Below, piece by piece: positions 1 to 9,283 of a stretch of 64,000 bases of DNA. Source of the stretch: Sphingomonas aerolata (GTDB lineage Bacteria; Pseudomonadota; Alphaproteobacteria; Sphingomonadales; Sphingomonadaceae); contig NZ_PZZN01000003.1 of the NCBI RefSeq assembly GCF_003046295.1, positions 744,001-808,000 on the forward strand. Reading direction: 5' to 3'. The notes beneath the pieces were generated by a model. It made no database searches and was not told the DNA's origin. It saw only the letters and a program-made list of their open reading frames with translations. A program made the position numbers and the translations under genes. How positions within the stretch are numbered: the first letter of the stretch is position 1; the number at the start of each line of letters is the position of its first letter.

Positions 1-783
1 GTGCCCCGGGCAGGCGCGCGCGACGAAGGTTTCGATCAGGTCGACCACCGCCGCATGCTCGGCGGCAAGCAGGCACACCGGCCAGTCGGATCCGAAGATC
101 AGCCGGTCCGGTCCGAAGCAGGCGAGCAGATGGTCGAGATACCGCGCGATGTCGGTCGGCGACCAGGTGACGTGATCGGCCTCGGTCACCAGCCCCGACA
201 GTTTGCAGGTGACGCCTGGAAAGGCGGCGATGTCTGCGATCGTCCGGGCCCAGGGGCCCCATTCGCCACCCGCGATGTCGGGCTTGCCGCCATGATCGAG
301 TACCAGCGCCCCCGGCCCGGCCGCTGCGAGCATGTCGGGAACGCATCCCAGCTGTGCCGGCCCGCGGACCAGTATGTCATAGGCGAGACCGCGCCCCAGG
401 ATCGTCCGCACGCCATGCAGGACATCCTCGCCCAGCAGATAGCGCGGGTCAGGTTCGTCCTGCGCGATGTGCCGTATGCCCACAAGCGACCGCGATGCGT
501 GACGGTCGAGCTGGACTGCGACGTCGGGCGCGGTCAGGTCGACCCAGCCGACGACGCCCATGATCCAGGGCGTCTCGTCCGCGAGCGCGAGCAACCAGTC
601 GGTCTCCGCCGCACTTTGGCAGGCCTGCACCGCGATGCAGCCGTCGAACGCGGTGGCCTCCAGCGCGGGCCGGACATCGACCGGGAGCCGGTCGCGCGCG
701 AGCACGCTGCCGGGCTGGATCCAGCCATACTCCGCCGCGCGATAACGCCAGAAATGCTGGTGGGCATCGATCCTCTTCACCAT
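1..783 (-). CDS. L-fuconolactonase-type amidohydrolase, 3' end cut by window edge
   Basis: Amidohydrolase_2 (COG3618) protein expected to open L-fucono-lactone to L-fuconate in the cytoplasm. The 261 visible codons start with an ATG at 783 and run off the left edge without a stop. The N-terminus carries the metal-binding DAHQHFW motif of the family. A later FGSDWPV block matches the conserved C-terminal Asp region, and the internal LVGIRHIAQDE and LVLDHGGKP segments also fit. Family members are about 275-290 aa, so little is missing. It is divergent from fucP and the rest of the fuconate pathway, which supports fuconolactonase over related rhamnono- or galactarolactonases. An ATG at 796 is in a different frame and is not used. 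Confidence 0.85.
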   Translation of the reverse strand, partial: MVKRIDAHQHFWRYRAAEYGWIQPGSVLARDRLPVDVRPALEATAFDGCIAVQACQSAAETDWLLALADETPWIMGVVGWVDLTAPDVAVQLDRHASRSLVGIRHIAQDEPDPRYLLGEDVLHGVRTILGRGLAYDILVRGPAQLGCVPDMLAAAGPGALVLDHGGKPDIAGGEWGPWARTIADIAAFPGVTCKLSGLVTEADHVTWSPTDIARYLDHLLACFGPDRLIFGSDWPVCLLAAEHAAVVDLIETFVARACPGH

Positions 784-901
784 CGGGCTTTTGCATCCCT
801 TCACTTGTTGCTCACCTGTGACATGATTTTTTATATATGCAAACCTCTCTCAAGGCCTATGATGGCGGCAATCGCACCAGAGGCGACGAAGAGAGGATGT
901 C
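784..901. promoter_or_regulatory. Divergent promoter region between lactonase and fucP
   Basis: This 118-base gap separates two divergent fucose genes. It contains an AT-rich tract (821-838, GATTTTTTATATAT within it) unusual for this GC-rich DNA. A 10-base inverted repeat, TCAC-CT-GTGA, lies at 812-821. A purine-rich AAGAGAGGA precedes the fucP ATG at 902. The exact promoter hexamers cannot be assigned by eye, and no recognised regulator gene is adjacent. Confidence 0.4.
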
Positions 902-2236
902 ATGGCACACGCTGCGAAGGGCTCGAGCCACATGGCCGACATAGCTGACACCGCGACGAGCACTGGGCGTTTCATCCGGCCGGGATTTCGGACGGGCTTC
1001 ATCCTCGTCACCAGCCTGTTCTTCCTTTGGGCGCTTGCCAACAACTTCAACGACATCCTGATTCGCCAGTTCCAGAAGGCGCTCGACCTCAATCGCGCGC
1101 AGGCCGGCCTGATCCAGTTCGTCTTCTATGTCGGCTATTTCGTGATGGCGCTGCCCGCGGGTCTGGTGATGCGCCGCTTTGGGTATCGCGCAGGCATATT
1201 GACCGGTCTGGCGCTGTACGCGATCGGCGCTTTGCTGTTCTGGCCCGCCGCCGAAGTCCGCGAATATGCGGCCTTTCTCGGCGCGCTGTTCGTGCTGGCG
1301 TCAGGTGCGGCCTTCCTGGAAACCGCCGCCAATCCCTATATCGTCGCGTTCGGCGATCCGGCGCGCGCCTCGCAGCGGCTGAACCTCGCCCAGGCGTTCA
1401 ACGGCTTCGGCGCGGTGCTCGCGCCGACGATCGGCGGTCTGTTCATCTTCTCAGGCGTCGAGCATGACGCGGCGACGCTGACGACGATGCCGCAGGCGCA
1501 GCTGGTTGCCTATCGCGTCGCCGAGGCGCGCATGGTGCAGGTGCCGTATCTGCTGCTGGCGATCATCGTCGTGCTGGTCGGCGTCGCCATCGCATTGGTC
1601 CGCCTCCCCGCGCTCGACACCAAGACCGACGACAGCGCGCATGACGGGCTGTTCACGGTCCTGCGCGCGCCGGGGCTGTGGCGCGCGGTGGTCGCACAGT
1701 TCTTTTATGTTGGCGCACAGGTCGGCATCTGGAGCTTCTTCGTCGATTTCGTGAAGGACAGCCTCCCCGCCACGCCCGAGCGGTCGGCCGCCTATCTGTT
1801 GTCGCTCAGCCTCGTGCTGTTCATGGCGGGGCGGTTCATCGGCGCCGCGCTGATGCACAGGCTGCCGGCGACCCGGTTGCTGTTCGCGTGCGCGGTCGCC
1901 AACATCGCGCTCTGCGCGGTGGCGATGCTGTCGGGCGGCTGGATCGCGGTCGGTGCGCTAGGCCTGACCAGCTTCTTCATGTCGATCATGTTCCCGACGA
2001 TCTTCGCGCTCGGCGTCCGCGATCTCGGGCCGCGCGCGACGATCGGCTCCTCGCTGATCATCATGGCGATCATCGGTGGTGCGCTCGTGCCGCCGGTGAT
2101 GGGCCTGATCGCGGGCGCAGCGGGTGGCCTGCACGTCGCGATGGCATTGCCGCTGATCTGTTTCGCGGTCGTCGCACTGTTCGCGCGCGGCGCGACCGAC
2201 GCCCCCCTTTCCCCTATCATGAGGACGATCCATTGA
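902..2236 (+). CDS. fucP: L-fucose:H+ symporter, FucP-type MFS permease
   Basis: Major facilitator superfamily sugar permease of the FucP family, about 12 hydrophobic helices in 444 aa (E. coli FucP is 438). FucP-typical segments include FFLWALANNFNDIL in TM1, QFVFYVGYFVMALPAG in TM2 and the FLETAANPYI block near residue 140. A Shine-Dalgarno AAGAGAGGA upstream supports the ATG at 902; an alternative ATG at 932 would remove ten residues from a non-conserved leader. It imports L-fucose across the inner membrane and is translationally coupled to the following dehydrogenase. A related hexose substrate is possible, but the neighbouring fuconate enzymes favour fucose. Confidence 0.88.
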   Translation: MAHAAKGSSHMADIADTATSTGRFIRPGFRTGFILVTSLFFLWALANNFNDILIRQFQKALDLNRAQAGLIQFVFYVGYFVMALPAGLVMRRFGYRAGILTGLALYAIGALLFWPAAEVREYAAFLGALFVLASGAAFLETAANPYIVAFGDPARASQRLNLAQAFNGFGAVLAPTIGGLFIFSGVEHDAATLTTMPQAQLVAYRVAEARMVQVPYLLLAIIVVLVGVAIALVRLPALDTKTDDSAHDGLFTVLRAPGLWRAVVAQFFYVGAQVGIWSFFVDFVKDSLPATPERSAAYLLSLSLVLFMAGRFIGAALMHRLPATRLLFACAVANIALCAVAMLSGGWIAVGALGLTSFFMSIMFPTIFALGVRDLGPRATIGSSLIIMAIIGGALVPPVMGLIAGAAGGLHVAMALPLICFAVVALFARGATDAPLSPIMRTIH

Positions 2237-2973
2237 GACTGAACGGTAAACGCGCGCTGGTGACCGCTGCGGCACAGGGCATCGGCCGATCGATCGCGGA
2301 GGCGTTCGTCGCACAGGGTGCGACGGTCTACGCCGCCGACGTGAACGGCGAGCTGCTCGCGACGGTCCCGGGCGTCACGCCCATCATGCTCGACGTCACC
2401 GATGCCGCCGCGGTCGCGGCGCTGCCGGCGCAGATCGGCGACATCGACATCCTCGTCAACGGCGCAGGCTATGTCCATGCGGGCGATATCCTGGCCTGCG
2501 ACGAGGACGCCTTCGCCTTTTCGATGACCTTGAACGTCACGTCGATGTACCGGCTGTGCCGCACCTTCCTGCCGGGCATGCTCGCACAGGGCAGCGGATC
2601 GATCGTCAATCTCGCCTCGATCGCATCGAGCGTGAAGGGCATTCCCAATCGCTTCGCCTATGGCACGACCAAGGCCGCGGTGATCGGCCTGACCAAGGCG
2701 ATCGCGGCGGATTATGTCCTGCGCGGCGTCCGCTGCAACGCGATCTGCCCGGGCACGATCGACTCCCCGTCGCTGCGCCAGCGCGTCGCCGAGCAGGCGA
2801 GCGCGGCCGGTATTCCGCTCGAAGAGGCGACCGCCGCCTTCGTCGCGCGCCAGCCCGTCGGGCGCCTTGGCCGCCCGGAAGAGATCGCAGCTCTCGCGCT
2901 ATACCTCGCGTCCGACGAGAGTGCATTCACCACCGGCACGACCCATGTCATCGACGGCGGCTGGGTCAACTGA
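2233..2973 (+). CDS. SDR dehydrogenase, probable 2-keto-3-deoxy-L-fuconate dehydrogenase
   Basis: Short-chain dehydrogenase of 246 aa. I start it at TTG 2233, which overlaps the fucP stop and follows GAGGA at 2221-2225 at normal spacing; reading further upstream would only add codons inside fucP. The Rossmann motif TAAAQGIGR lies at residues 11-19. Asp36 after the second strand suggests NAD preference. The NGAG motif is at 76-79 and the catalytic Tyr143-x3-Lys147 (YGTTK) is present. The CNAICPGTIDSPSL segment resembles DHRS6/BDH2-like enzymes that oxidise C4 of 2-keto-3-deoxy-fuconate in the Xanthomonas L-fucose pathway. It is followed by the diketo-acid hydrolase that would use its product. 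An L-fucose 1-dehydrogenase role is the main alternative. Confidence 0.8.
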   Translation: MRLNGKRALVTAAAQGIGRSIAEAFVAQGATVYAADVNGELLATVPGVTPIMLDVTDAAAVAALPAQIGDIDILVNGAGYVHAGDILACDEDAFAFSMTLNVTSMYRLCRTFLPGMLAQGSGSIVNLASIASSVKGIPNRFAYGTTKAAVIGLTKAIAADYVLRGVRCNAICPGTIDSPSLRQRVAEQASAAGIPLEEATAAFVARQPVGRLGRPEEIAALALYLASDESAFTTGTTHVIDGGWVN

Positions 2974-3016
2974 CCACCCCCTTCCCCACGACCTAGAACC
3001 AGAGGACGTTCGCTCC

Positions 3017-3865
3017 ATGAAACTGTTACGCTACGGCCCGATCGACCATGAAAAGCCCGGCATGCTCGATGCCGATGGTGCGATCCGCGATCTGTCGGGG
3101 GTCGTGGGCGACATTGCCGGCGATGCGCTGACGCCCGAGGGGATCGCGACGCTGGCCGCGATCGACCCGGCGACGCTGCCGCTGGTCGACGGCACGCCGC
3201 GCTACGGCGCCTGCGTCGGCGCGGTCGGCAAGTTCATCTGCATCGGCCTGAACTACAGCGATCACGCCGCCGAAAGCGGGATGGACGTGCCCAAGGAGCC
3301 GGTCATTTTCAACAAATGGACCAGCGCGATCTGCGGTCCCGACGACGCGGTCGAAATGCCCCGTGGCTCGACCAAGCTCGACTGGGAAGTCGAACTCGGC
3401 GTCGTGATCGGCAAGCCCGGGCGCTATATCGACGAAGCCGATGCGATGGCGCACGTCGCCGGCTATTGCGTTATCAACGACGTCAGCGAGCGCGAATACC
3501 AGCTCGAGCGGGGCGGCACCTGGGACAAGGGCAAGGGCTGCGACACGTTCGGCCCGATCGGCCCGTGGCTGGTCACGGCCGACGAGGTGCCCGATCCGCA
3601 GGCGCTGCGGCTGTGGCTCGAGGTCGACGGTCACAAGTATCAGGACGGCACGACCGCGACGATGGTGTTCGGGGTGGCCGAGATCGTGTCCTATCTCAGC
3701 CGCTTCATGAGCCTCCAGTCGGGCGACGTGATCTCGACCGGCACGCCCCCCGGCGTCGGCCTCGGCCAGAAGCCGCCCAAATATCTGGCGGTGGGCAATG
3801 TCATGCGGCTCGGGATCGATGGCCTTGGCGAGCAGACCCAGCGCGTCGTGGAATCGCGCGCATGA
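3017..3865 (+). CDS. FAH-family 2,4-diketo-3-deoxy-L-fuconate hydrolase
   Basis: Fumarylacetoacetate hydrolase family protein, 282 aa. It is predicted to hydrolyse 2,4-diketo-3-deoxy-L-fuconate to pyruvate and L-lactate in the cytoplasm. Typical FAH motifs are visible: [10 protein letters not shown] near residue 80, the metal-binding [11 protein letters not shown] block, [12 protein letters not shown], and a C-terminal STGTPPGVG segment. AGAGGA precedes the ATG at 3017. Its stop overlaps the ATG of the fuconate dehydratase by four bases. The family also contains ureidoglycolate-lyase-like and diketo-rhamnonate hydrolases, so the substrate is inferred from the operon. Confidence 0.85.
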   Translation: MKLLRYGPIDHEKPGMLDADGAIRDLSGVVGDIAGDALTPEGIATLAAIDPATLPLVDGTPRYGACVGAVGKFICIGLNYSDHAAESGMDVPKEPVIFNKWTSAICGPDDAVEMPRGSTKLDWEVELGVVIGKPGRYIDEADAMAHVAGYCVINDVSEREYQLERGGTWDKGKGCDTFGPIGPWLVTADEVPDPQALRLWLEVDGHKYQDGTTATMVFGVAEIVSYLSRFMSLQSGDVISTGTPPGVGLGQKPPKYLAVGNVMRLGIDGLGEQTQRVVESRA

Positions 3866-5151
3866 CGACGATCACCGGGCTGCGCATTCGCGACGTCCGC
3901 TTCCCGACCAGCCTTTCGCTCGACGGCTCGGACGCGATGAATCCCGACCCCGATTACTCCGCCGCCTATGTCGTGCTGGAAACGGACATGGCCGGGCTCG
4001 AAGGGCACGGCCTCACCTTCACGATCGGGCGCGGCAACGAGATCTGCGTCGCCGCGATCGGCGCACTGCGCGAGCGGGTCATCGGGCTCGACCTTGACTG
4101 GATCGCGGCGGATGCCGGGCGATTCTGGCGCCACGTCACCAATGACAGCCAGCTACGCTGGATCGGCCCCGACAAGGGCGCGATCCACCTGGCGACCGGC
4201 GCCGTCGTCAACGCGGTGTGGGATCTGTGGGCCAAAAGCGTCGGCAAGCCGGTCTGGCAGCTGGTCGCGGACATGACGCCCGAGGAACTCGTCCGCACGA
4301 TCGACTTCCGCTACATCACCGACTGCATCACGCCCGACGAGGCGCTCGCGCTTCTCACCAAGCGGGCCGAGGGCAAGGCGGAACGCATCGCGACGCTCAA
4401 GGCCGAGGGCTTTCCCTGCTACACGACGTCAGCGGGCTGGCTCGGCTATTCGGACGAGAAGCTCTACCGGTTGGCGCGCGAGGCGGTCGATGCCGGGTTC
4501 GATCATATCAAGCTGAAGGTCGGGCGCGATCTCGACGACGATATCCGCCGCTTGCGGATCGCACGCGAGGCGATCGGTCCGCACGCCAAGCTGATGATCG
4601 ACGCCAACCAGATCTGGGAGGTCGACCAGGCGATCGAATGGGTCAACGCCCTCGCCTTCGCGAACCCGTGGTTCATCGAGGAGCCGACCAGCCCGGACGA
4701 CGTGCTGGGCCATGCCAAGATCCGCCGCGGGATCGGCTCGGTCAAGGTCGCGACCGGCGAGATGTGCCAGAACCGCATCTTGTTCAAACAGTTCATGGAC
4801 GCGGGCGCGATCGACGTCGTGCAGATCGACGCGTGCCGTCTCGGGGGCGTCAACGAAGTGCTCGCGGTCCTGCTGATGGCGGCCAAGCACGACCTGCCGG
4901 TCTGTCCGCATGCCGGTGGCGTGGGGCTGTGCGAATATGTCCAGCATCTGTCGATGATCGACTATCTCTGCTTTTCGGGCACGCGCGAGGGTCGCGTGAT
5001 CGAATATGTCGATCATCTGCACGAGCATTTCGTCGATCCCTGCGTCATCCGCGACGCCGCCTATATGCCGCCGACGCGGCCGGGCTATTCGATCGAGATG
5101 AAGCCCGCATCGCTCGAACGTTATGCGGTATCGGCGGAAGTGCGATACTGA
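3862..5151 (+). CDS. fucD: L-fuconate dehydratase, enolase superfamily
   Basis: Enolase-superfamily dehydratase of 429 aa that converts L-fuconate to 2-keto-3-deoxy-L-fuconate. The ATG at 3862 overlaps the preceding stop as ATGA. The active-site set is intact: the KLK motif with Lys217 and Lys219, metal ligands Asp247 (MIDANQ), Glu273 (FIEEP) and Glu300 (ATGE), and His350 in [12 protein letters not shown]. From memory these align within one position with Xanthomonas L-fuconate dehydratase (K220, D248, E274, E301, H351). The [14 protein letters not shown] insertion is also typical of the fuconate group. This gene is the strongest evidence that the operon degrades L-fucose and not L-rhamnose. 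Confidence 0.92.
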   Translation: MTTITGLRIRDVRFPTSLSLDGSDAMNPDPDYSAAYVVLETDMAGLEGHGLTFTIGRGNEICVAAIGALRERVIGLDLDWIAADAGRFWRHVTNDSQLRWIGPDKGAIHLATGAVVNAVWDLWAKSVGKPVWQLVADMTPEELVRTIDFRYITDCITPDEALALLTKRAEGKAERIATLKAEGFPCYTTSAGWLGYSDEKLYRLAREAVDAGFDHIKLKVGRDLDDDIRRLRIAREAIGPHAKLMIDANQIWEVDQAIEWVNALAFANPWFIEEPTSPDDVLGHAKIRRGIGSVKVATGEMCQNRILFKQFMDAGAIDVVQIDACRLGGVNEVLAVLLMAAKHDLPVCPHAGGVGLCEYVQHLSMIDYLCFSGTREGRVIEYVDHLHEHFVDPCVIRDAAYMPPTRPGYSIEMKPASLERYAVSAEVRY

Positions 5152-5158
5152 TCGCGTC

Positions 5159-6292
5159 ATGATCATCGCCTCGACGCACGACTTCCGCGAAGCCGCCCGA
5201 CGGCGGCTGCCGCGCTTCCTGTTCGATTATGCGGATGGCGGCGCCTATGCGGAGCAGACGCTTCGCCGCAATGTCGACGACCTCGCCGACATTGCGCTGC
5301 GCCAGCGCGTGCTGCGCGATGTCGCCGACATCGATCTGACGACGTCGCTGTTCGGGCGGAAGATGGCGCTGCCCGTCGCGCTGGGTCCTGTCGGGATCAG
5401 TGGCATGTATCATCGGCGCGGTGAAACCCAGGCCGCCCGCGCGGCGACCACCGCGGGCGTGCCCTTCTGCCTGTCGACGGTTTCGATCTGCCCCTTGTCG
5501 GAGGTAAAGCAGGCGAGCGGCACGGGTGCGTTGTGGTTCCAGCTCTACGTGATCCGCGACCGGGCGTTCATGCGCGACCTGATCGCCACGGCGAAACAGA
5601 TCGGCGCGGAAGCGCTCGTCTTCACCGTCGACATGCCGGTCCCGGGCGCACGGTACCGCGACGCGCATTCCGGCATGTCCGGCGCGGGTGCACCCCTGAA
5701 GCGCGTCCTGCAGGCGATGGGTCGGCCCGGCTGGGCGTGGGACGTCGGGCTACGCGGGCGACCGCACAAGCTCGGCAACCTCGAACCCGTACTCGGCAGC
5801 AACAGCGGGCTCAACGACTATATGGGCTGGCTCGGCGCGAACTTCGATCCGTCGATCGGCTGGGCCGATCTCGAATGGATCCGCTCGGCCTGGGATGGAC
5901 CGCTGATCATCAAGGGCATCCTCGACGTCGAGGATGCGCGCGAGGCGGTGAAGATCGGCGCGGACGGCATCATCGTCTCCAACCATGGCGGCCGGCAGCT
6001 CGACGGCGTGCTGTCGACTGCACGCGCACTGCCGGCGATCGCGGACGCGGTCCGCGGCCAGGTCACGGTGCTGGCGGACTCCGGCGTACGGTCAGGTCTC
6101 GACGTGGTCCGGATGCTGGCACTGGGCGCGGAGGGCGTGCTGCTCGGCCGTGCCTGGGTCTATGCACTTGCCGCGCGGGGCGAGGCCGGGGTCGACCTGC
6201 TCTTGACGCTGATCGAACGCGAGATGCGCGTCGCGATGGCGTTGACGGGCGTCCGCCGGATCGCTGATATCGATCGGACCATCCTGGCCTAG
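5159..6292 (+). CDS. lldD: FMN-dependent L-lactate dehydrogenase (LldD family)
   Basis: Alpha-hydroxyacid dehydrogenase of 377 aa in the FMN-dependent TIM-barrel family. Family blocks are present: [14 protein letters not shown] near residue 21, the [19 protein letters not shown]-binding segment, [10 protein letters not shown], and the active-site SNHGGRQLD with the catalytic histidine. The ATG at 5159 lies 7 bases after the fucD stop. In this operon it would oxidise L-lactate released by the diketo-fuconate hydrolase to pyruvate, feeding electrons to the respiratory chain at the inner membrane. Glycolate or mandelate oxidation is possible within the family, but the context points to lactate. 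Confidence 0.85.
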   Translation: MIIASTHDFREAARRRLPRFLFDYADGGAYAEQTLRRNVDDLADIALRQRVLRDVADIDLTTSLFGRKMALPVALGPVGISGMYHRRGETQAARAATTAGVPFCLSTVSICPLSEVKQASGTGALWFQLYVIRDRAFMRDLIATAKQIGAEALVFTVDMPVPGARYRDAHSGMSGAGAPLKRVLQAMGRPGWAWDVGLRGRPHKLGNLEPVLGSNSGLNDYMGWLGANFDPSIGWADLEWIRSAWDGPLIIKGILDVEDAREAVKIGADGIIVSNHGGRQLDGVLSTARALPAIADAVRGQVTVLADSGVRSGLDVVRMLALGAEGVLLGRAWVYALAARGEAGVDLLLTLIEREMRVAMALTGVRRIADIDRTILA

Positions 6293-6293
6293 G

Positions 6294-6311
6294 AGCGCGG
6301 ACGACCGCGCT
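6294..6311. terminator. Hairpin between convergent lldD and dgoA
   Basis: A perfect 7-bp stem (AGCGCGG / CCGCGCT) closes an ACGA tetraloop two bases after the lldD stop codon, in the 33-base gap to the convergent dgoA. There is no T-tract on either side, so it may stop transcription only weakly or act as an mRNA 3'-end stabiliser. Confidence 0.4.
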
Positions 6312-6325
6312 ACCCAAGCCCCGCG

Positions 6326-6961
6326 TTACACGGACCGCGCCGCTTGCCACGCTGCGACGAGCGCGCGCGCGCGCGTGCCGACGACGGCGGCGCTGTCGCC
6401 CGGCTTATAGAGCGCGCCACCGACGCCGATCCCCTCGGCACCCGCCGCCAGCCAATCGGCCAGATTGTCCGCGCCCGTGCCGCCGACCGCCCAGACGCGG
6501 ACAGTCTTCGGCAGGATCTCGCGCACCGCCTTCAGATAGGCGGGCCCGAACGCGACCGCGGGGAACAGCTTCAGGCGTCGTGCACCCGCAGCGATCGCCT
6601 GGAACGCCTCGCTCGGCGTGACGAACCCGGGCATGGGCTCGAGCCCGAGTTCGACGCCGCGGGCGATGACGGCGGGGTTGGTGTTGGGCGTCACCATGAT
6701 CGTGCCGCCGGTCGCGGCCAGCGCCTCGACCGCAGCGATGTCGAGCACCGTCCCCCCGCCGATCGCGGCCCGATCGGCGAACGCCTGCTGCAGCATGCGG
6801 ATGCTGGTCGCCGGGTCTGGCGAGTTGAACGGCACCTCGATCAGGCGGATACCAGCCTCGACCAGCGCCTCGCCGATCGCCAGCACCTCGTCGGGTGCGA
6901 TGCCGCGCAGGATGGCGACGATGGGCGCGGTGCCCGATGCGAGCAGATCATCGACGGTCAT
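6326..6961 (-). CDS. dgoA: 2-dehydro-3-deoxy-6-phosphogalactonate aldolase
   Basis: Class I KDPG/KDPGal aldolase of 211 aa, splitting 2-dehydro-3-deoxy-6-phosphogalactonate into pyruvate and glyceraldehyde-3-phosphate. Key residues are visible: Glu42 in LIEVPFNSPD, the AIGGGTV loop, the MVTPNTNP segment and the Schiff-base Lys131 in RRLKLFPA. The FNSP signature and pairing with dgoK separate it from Entner-Doudoroff Eda. Its ATG overlaps the dgoK stop by four bases. No galactonate dehydratase or galactose dehydrogenase lies in the window, so upstream steps must be encoded elsewhere. Confidence 0.9.
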   Translation of the reverse strand: MTVDDLLASGTAPIVAILRGIAPDEVLAIGEALVEAGIRLIEVPFNSPDPATSIRMLQQAFADRAAIGGGTVLDIAAVEALAATGGTIMVTPNTNPAVIARGVELGLEPMPGFVTPSEAFQAIAAGARRLKLFPAVAFGPAYLKAVREILPKTVRVWAVGGTGADNLADWLAAGAEGIGVGGALYKPGDSAAVVGTRARALVAAWQAARSV

Positions 6962-7857
6962 GGTGTCTCCAGCAAGGCAAGACCGGCAAGCGCACAGGCT
7001 TCGCCGGTATGAACGGTAGCGCCGAGGCCGCGCGCCGCGAGCGCCCGGTTGTAGCGGTCGGCGAGCGCCGGATCACCGATCAGCGTGATGGTGCCGGTAG
7101 CCGCGGGCAGGATCTCGGCGATCTCGGCGCCGATGACCAGCCCCGACAGGAACCCCAGTGCCCAGCGGCCGCTGGCCCCCGTGCGCAGTTGCGCTGCCCG
7201 CGTCTCGAACAGCGCGCCGAGCAAATGCCCGCCCTCCGAGATGCGGTCGAGCCCAGCGTCGAAACCGATGGCGTCATCCTCGGGCGCGCCATCATCCGCC
7301 GCCGCACGCGTCAACGTCGAATGCCGCCGCAGCAGCGCGAACAGCTCGCCCGTCACGAACGTCTGGAACCCGGTCACCCGGCCATCCTCGACGGTCGCCC
7401 ATTTGCTGTGCGTACCGGGCAGCGCGATCAGATGACGTCCGGCCGCAAGACCGGGCACAAGCGCCATCGCACCGAAGATCTGCGTTTCCTCGCCGCGCAT
7501 CACATCGGGTGCGCCAGAGCCGCGCGTGCAGGCAAGCCCCGCGCCGATCGTGACGGGTATCCGGTCGACCATTGCGCGCGCCGATCCCGCCGCCCAGATC
7601 GCCGGATCGGCAGGACAGTCGACATAGGGAATCTCGATCCAGCCGTTCCGCGACCCCACCATGCCGCAGAGATGGATCGCGCGCGGCTCCGATGTCGCGC
7701 GCCAGCGTGCGAGCGCGCCGCGCAGCACCTGTTCGGGTGTCTGGTCGCCAAGGTCCCCGATACCGGGCCCGGCGGCGCGATCGACAACCGCACCGTCCTC
7801 GATCCGGTAGAGCCGCAGGTTGCTCGTGCCCCAGTCGCCAGCGACGGTATAGCTCAT
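6958..7857 (-). CDS. dgoK: 2-dehydro-3-deoxygalactonokinase
   Basis: DgoK-family sugar-acid kinase, 299 aa, phosphorylating 2-dehydro-3-deoxy-D-galactonate at O6. The N-terminal phosphate-binding motif AGDWGTSNLRLYRI, the HLCGMVGSRNGWIE block and the ALPGTHSKW segment are characteristic of the family. It is the first gene of a two-gene unit with dgoA. The start at 7857 faces the divergent GH5 gene across a 258-base gap. Confidence 0.92.
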   Translation of the reverse strand: MSYTVAGDWGTSNLRLYRIEDGAVVDRAAGPGIGDLGDQTPEQVLRGALARWRATSEPRAIHLCGMVGSRNGWIEIPYVDCPADPAIWAAGSARAMVDRIPVTIGAGLACTRGSGAPDVMRGEETQIFGAMALVPGLAAGRHLIALPGTHSKWATVEDGRVTGFQTFVTGELFALLRRHSTLTRAAADDGAPEDDAIGFDAGLDRISEGGHLLGALFETRAAQLRTGASGRWALGFLSGLVIGAEIAEILPAATGTITLIGDPALADRYNRALAARGLGATVHTGEACALAGLALLETP

Positions 7858-8115
7858 CGACCGCGCCTGACATGGCTGACGGCGAATAGCGAACCCGCTG
7901 CGATCACCCGATCGGGCGAGATCAAACGCTTTTCCAGAACCGGGCTCCCGTTCGCGGCCGCCGCTGACCCGCGCGACGCCTATTACTAATCCTATAATTA
8001 TGTGCGACGAAGAAGCAATTGTTTCACCGGTTCCGCGTTGGACCGGCCTGGCCTACGGTCAATTCGGCCTGACGTACCTGATCTGCAACGAGAATGACCG
8101 ACAGGGGAGGAAGAC
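7858..8115. promoter_or_regulatory. Divergent intergenic region, dgoK and GH5-like gene
   Basis: This gap of 258 bases must carry the promoters of the dgoKA unit and of the GH5-like gene. An AT-rich patch at 7980-8000 (CTATTACTAATCCTATAATT) stands out from the GC-rich surroundings. A GGGGAGG Shine-Dalgarno lies just before the ATG at 8116. I saw no convincing operator and no open frame that looks real. Confidence 0.35.
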
Positions 8116-9270
8116 ATGGGCAAGCTATTGCTGGCCGCGCTCGCGGCGACGACGAGTGTGCTAAGCGTTGGCACCGCCGATGCCCGCCCGCGCTGGACCG
8201 AGGCGCAGGCCAGGGCCTGGTACGCGAGACAGCTTTGGCTGGTGGGCGCGAACTACACCCCCGCCTCCGCGATCAACCAGCTCGAAATGTGGCAGGCGGC
8301 GACCTGGGATCCCAAGCGGATCGATCACGAACTCGGCCTCGCCCAAGCGATCGGGATGAACACGATGCGCGTGTTCCTCCACGACCAGCTCTGGGTCCAG
8401 GATCCCGAAGGCTTCAAGCGCCGCATCGACGCGTTCCTGACGATCGCGCAGGCGCACGGCATCCGCCCGCTGTTCGTGCTGTTCGACAGCTGCTGGGATC
8501 CCGATCCCAGGCTCGGGCCCCAGCATCCGCCGATCCCAGGCGTCCACAATTCGGGCTGGGTGCAGGGTCCTGGCCTGCCGGGATTGCGCGATCGGAGCCG
8601 CTACCCCGCGTACAAGGCCTATGTGCAGGGGATCGTCGGGGCGTTCGCGAAAGACGACCGCATCCTGGGCTGGGACGTCTGGAACGAACCCGACAATGGC
8701 GCCGACCAGTATAAGGGCCAGGAGGGCAAGGAGCCGCTCGTCCGCGCGCTTCTCGCGCAGGCGTTCGACTGGGCACGTGACGCCGACCCGTCACAGCCGC
8801 TGACGTCGGGCGTGTGGCAGCATGACGACTGGACCCCGACCGGTGGCAAGCTGTCGCCGATGGAGACGCTCCAGCTGGGCCAGTCCGACGTCATCAGCTT
8901 CCACGATTACAGCTGGCCCGAGACGTTCGAGGCGCGCGTGCGCCAGTTGCTGCCGTATGACCGGCCGATCCTGTGCACCGAATATATGGCGCGCGGCAAC
9001 GGTTCGACGTTCGACGGCTCGCTGCCGATCGCCAAACGCTACAATGTCGCGATGATGAACTGGGGGTTCGTCGATGGAAAGACGCAGACGCGGCTGCCTT
9101 GGGACAGCTGGAAAAAGCCCTATGTGATGGAGGAGCCGACGATCTGGTTCCACGAGGTCTTCCGCGCCGACGGCACGCCGTATCGCAAGGCGGAGACCGA
9201 CCTGATCCGCCAGCTGAGCGCGGCACCAAAGACCGTGGTTCCCGGTGAACCCGGCGCCCACCGGCGCTGA
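8116..9270 (+). CDS. Secreted GH5-like glycoside hydrolase
   Basis: Predicted exported TIM-barrel glycoside hydrolase of 384 aa. The N-terminus has a Sec signal peptide (MGKLLLAALAATTSVLSVG, likely cleaved after the TADA region). The mature part has the layout of a clan A family 5 enzyme: WLVGANYTPASAINQLEMW at the barrel start, WDVWNEPDN with candidate acid/base Glu191, and LCTEYMARGNGS with candidate nucleophile Glu289. The exact subfamily and polysaccharide cannot be read from the sequence; mannan or another beta-glycan is possible given the mannosidase next door. GGGGAGG supports the ATG. It ends 13 bases before the convergent GH92 stop. Confidence 0.72.
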   Translation: MGKLLLAALAATTSVLSVGTADARPRWTEAQARAWYARQLWLVGANYTPASAINQLEMWQAATWDPKRIDHELGLAQAIGMNTMRVFLHDQLWVQDPEGFKRRIDAFLTIAQAHGIRPLFVLFDSCWDPDPRLGPQHPPIPGVHNSGWVQGPGLPGLRDRSRYPAYKAYVQGIVGAFAKDDRILGWDVWNEPDNGADQYKGQEGKEPLVRALLAQAFDWARDADPSQPLTSGVWQHDDWTPTGGKLSPMETLQLGQSDVISFHDYSWPETFEARVRQLLPYDRPILCTEYMARGNGSTFDGSLPIAKRYNVAMMNWGFVDGKTQTRLPWDSWKKPYVMEEPTIWFHEVFRADGTPYRKAETDLIRQLSAAPKTVVPGEPGAHRR

Positions 9271-9283
9271 CGCCGATCGGGTC

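Noticed and set aside
2233-5151. L-rhamnose diketo-hydrolase pathway instead of L-fucose
   Set aside because: The dehydratase carries the fuconate-dehydratase pattern and the permease is FucP-like, though the last two enzymes could serve either sugar.
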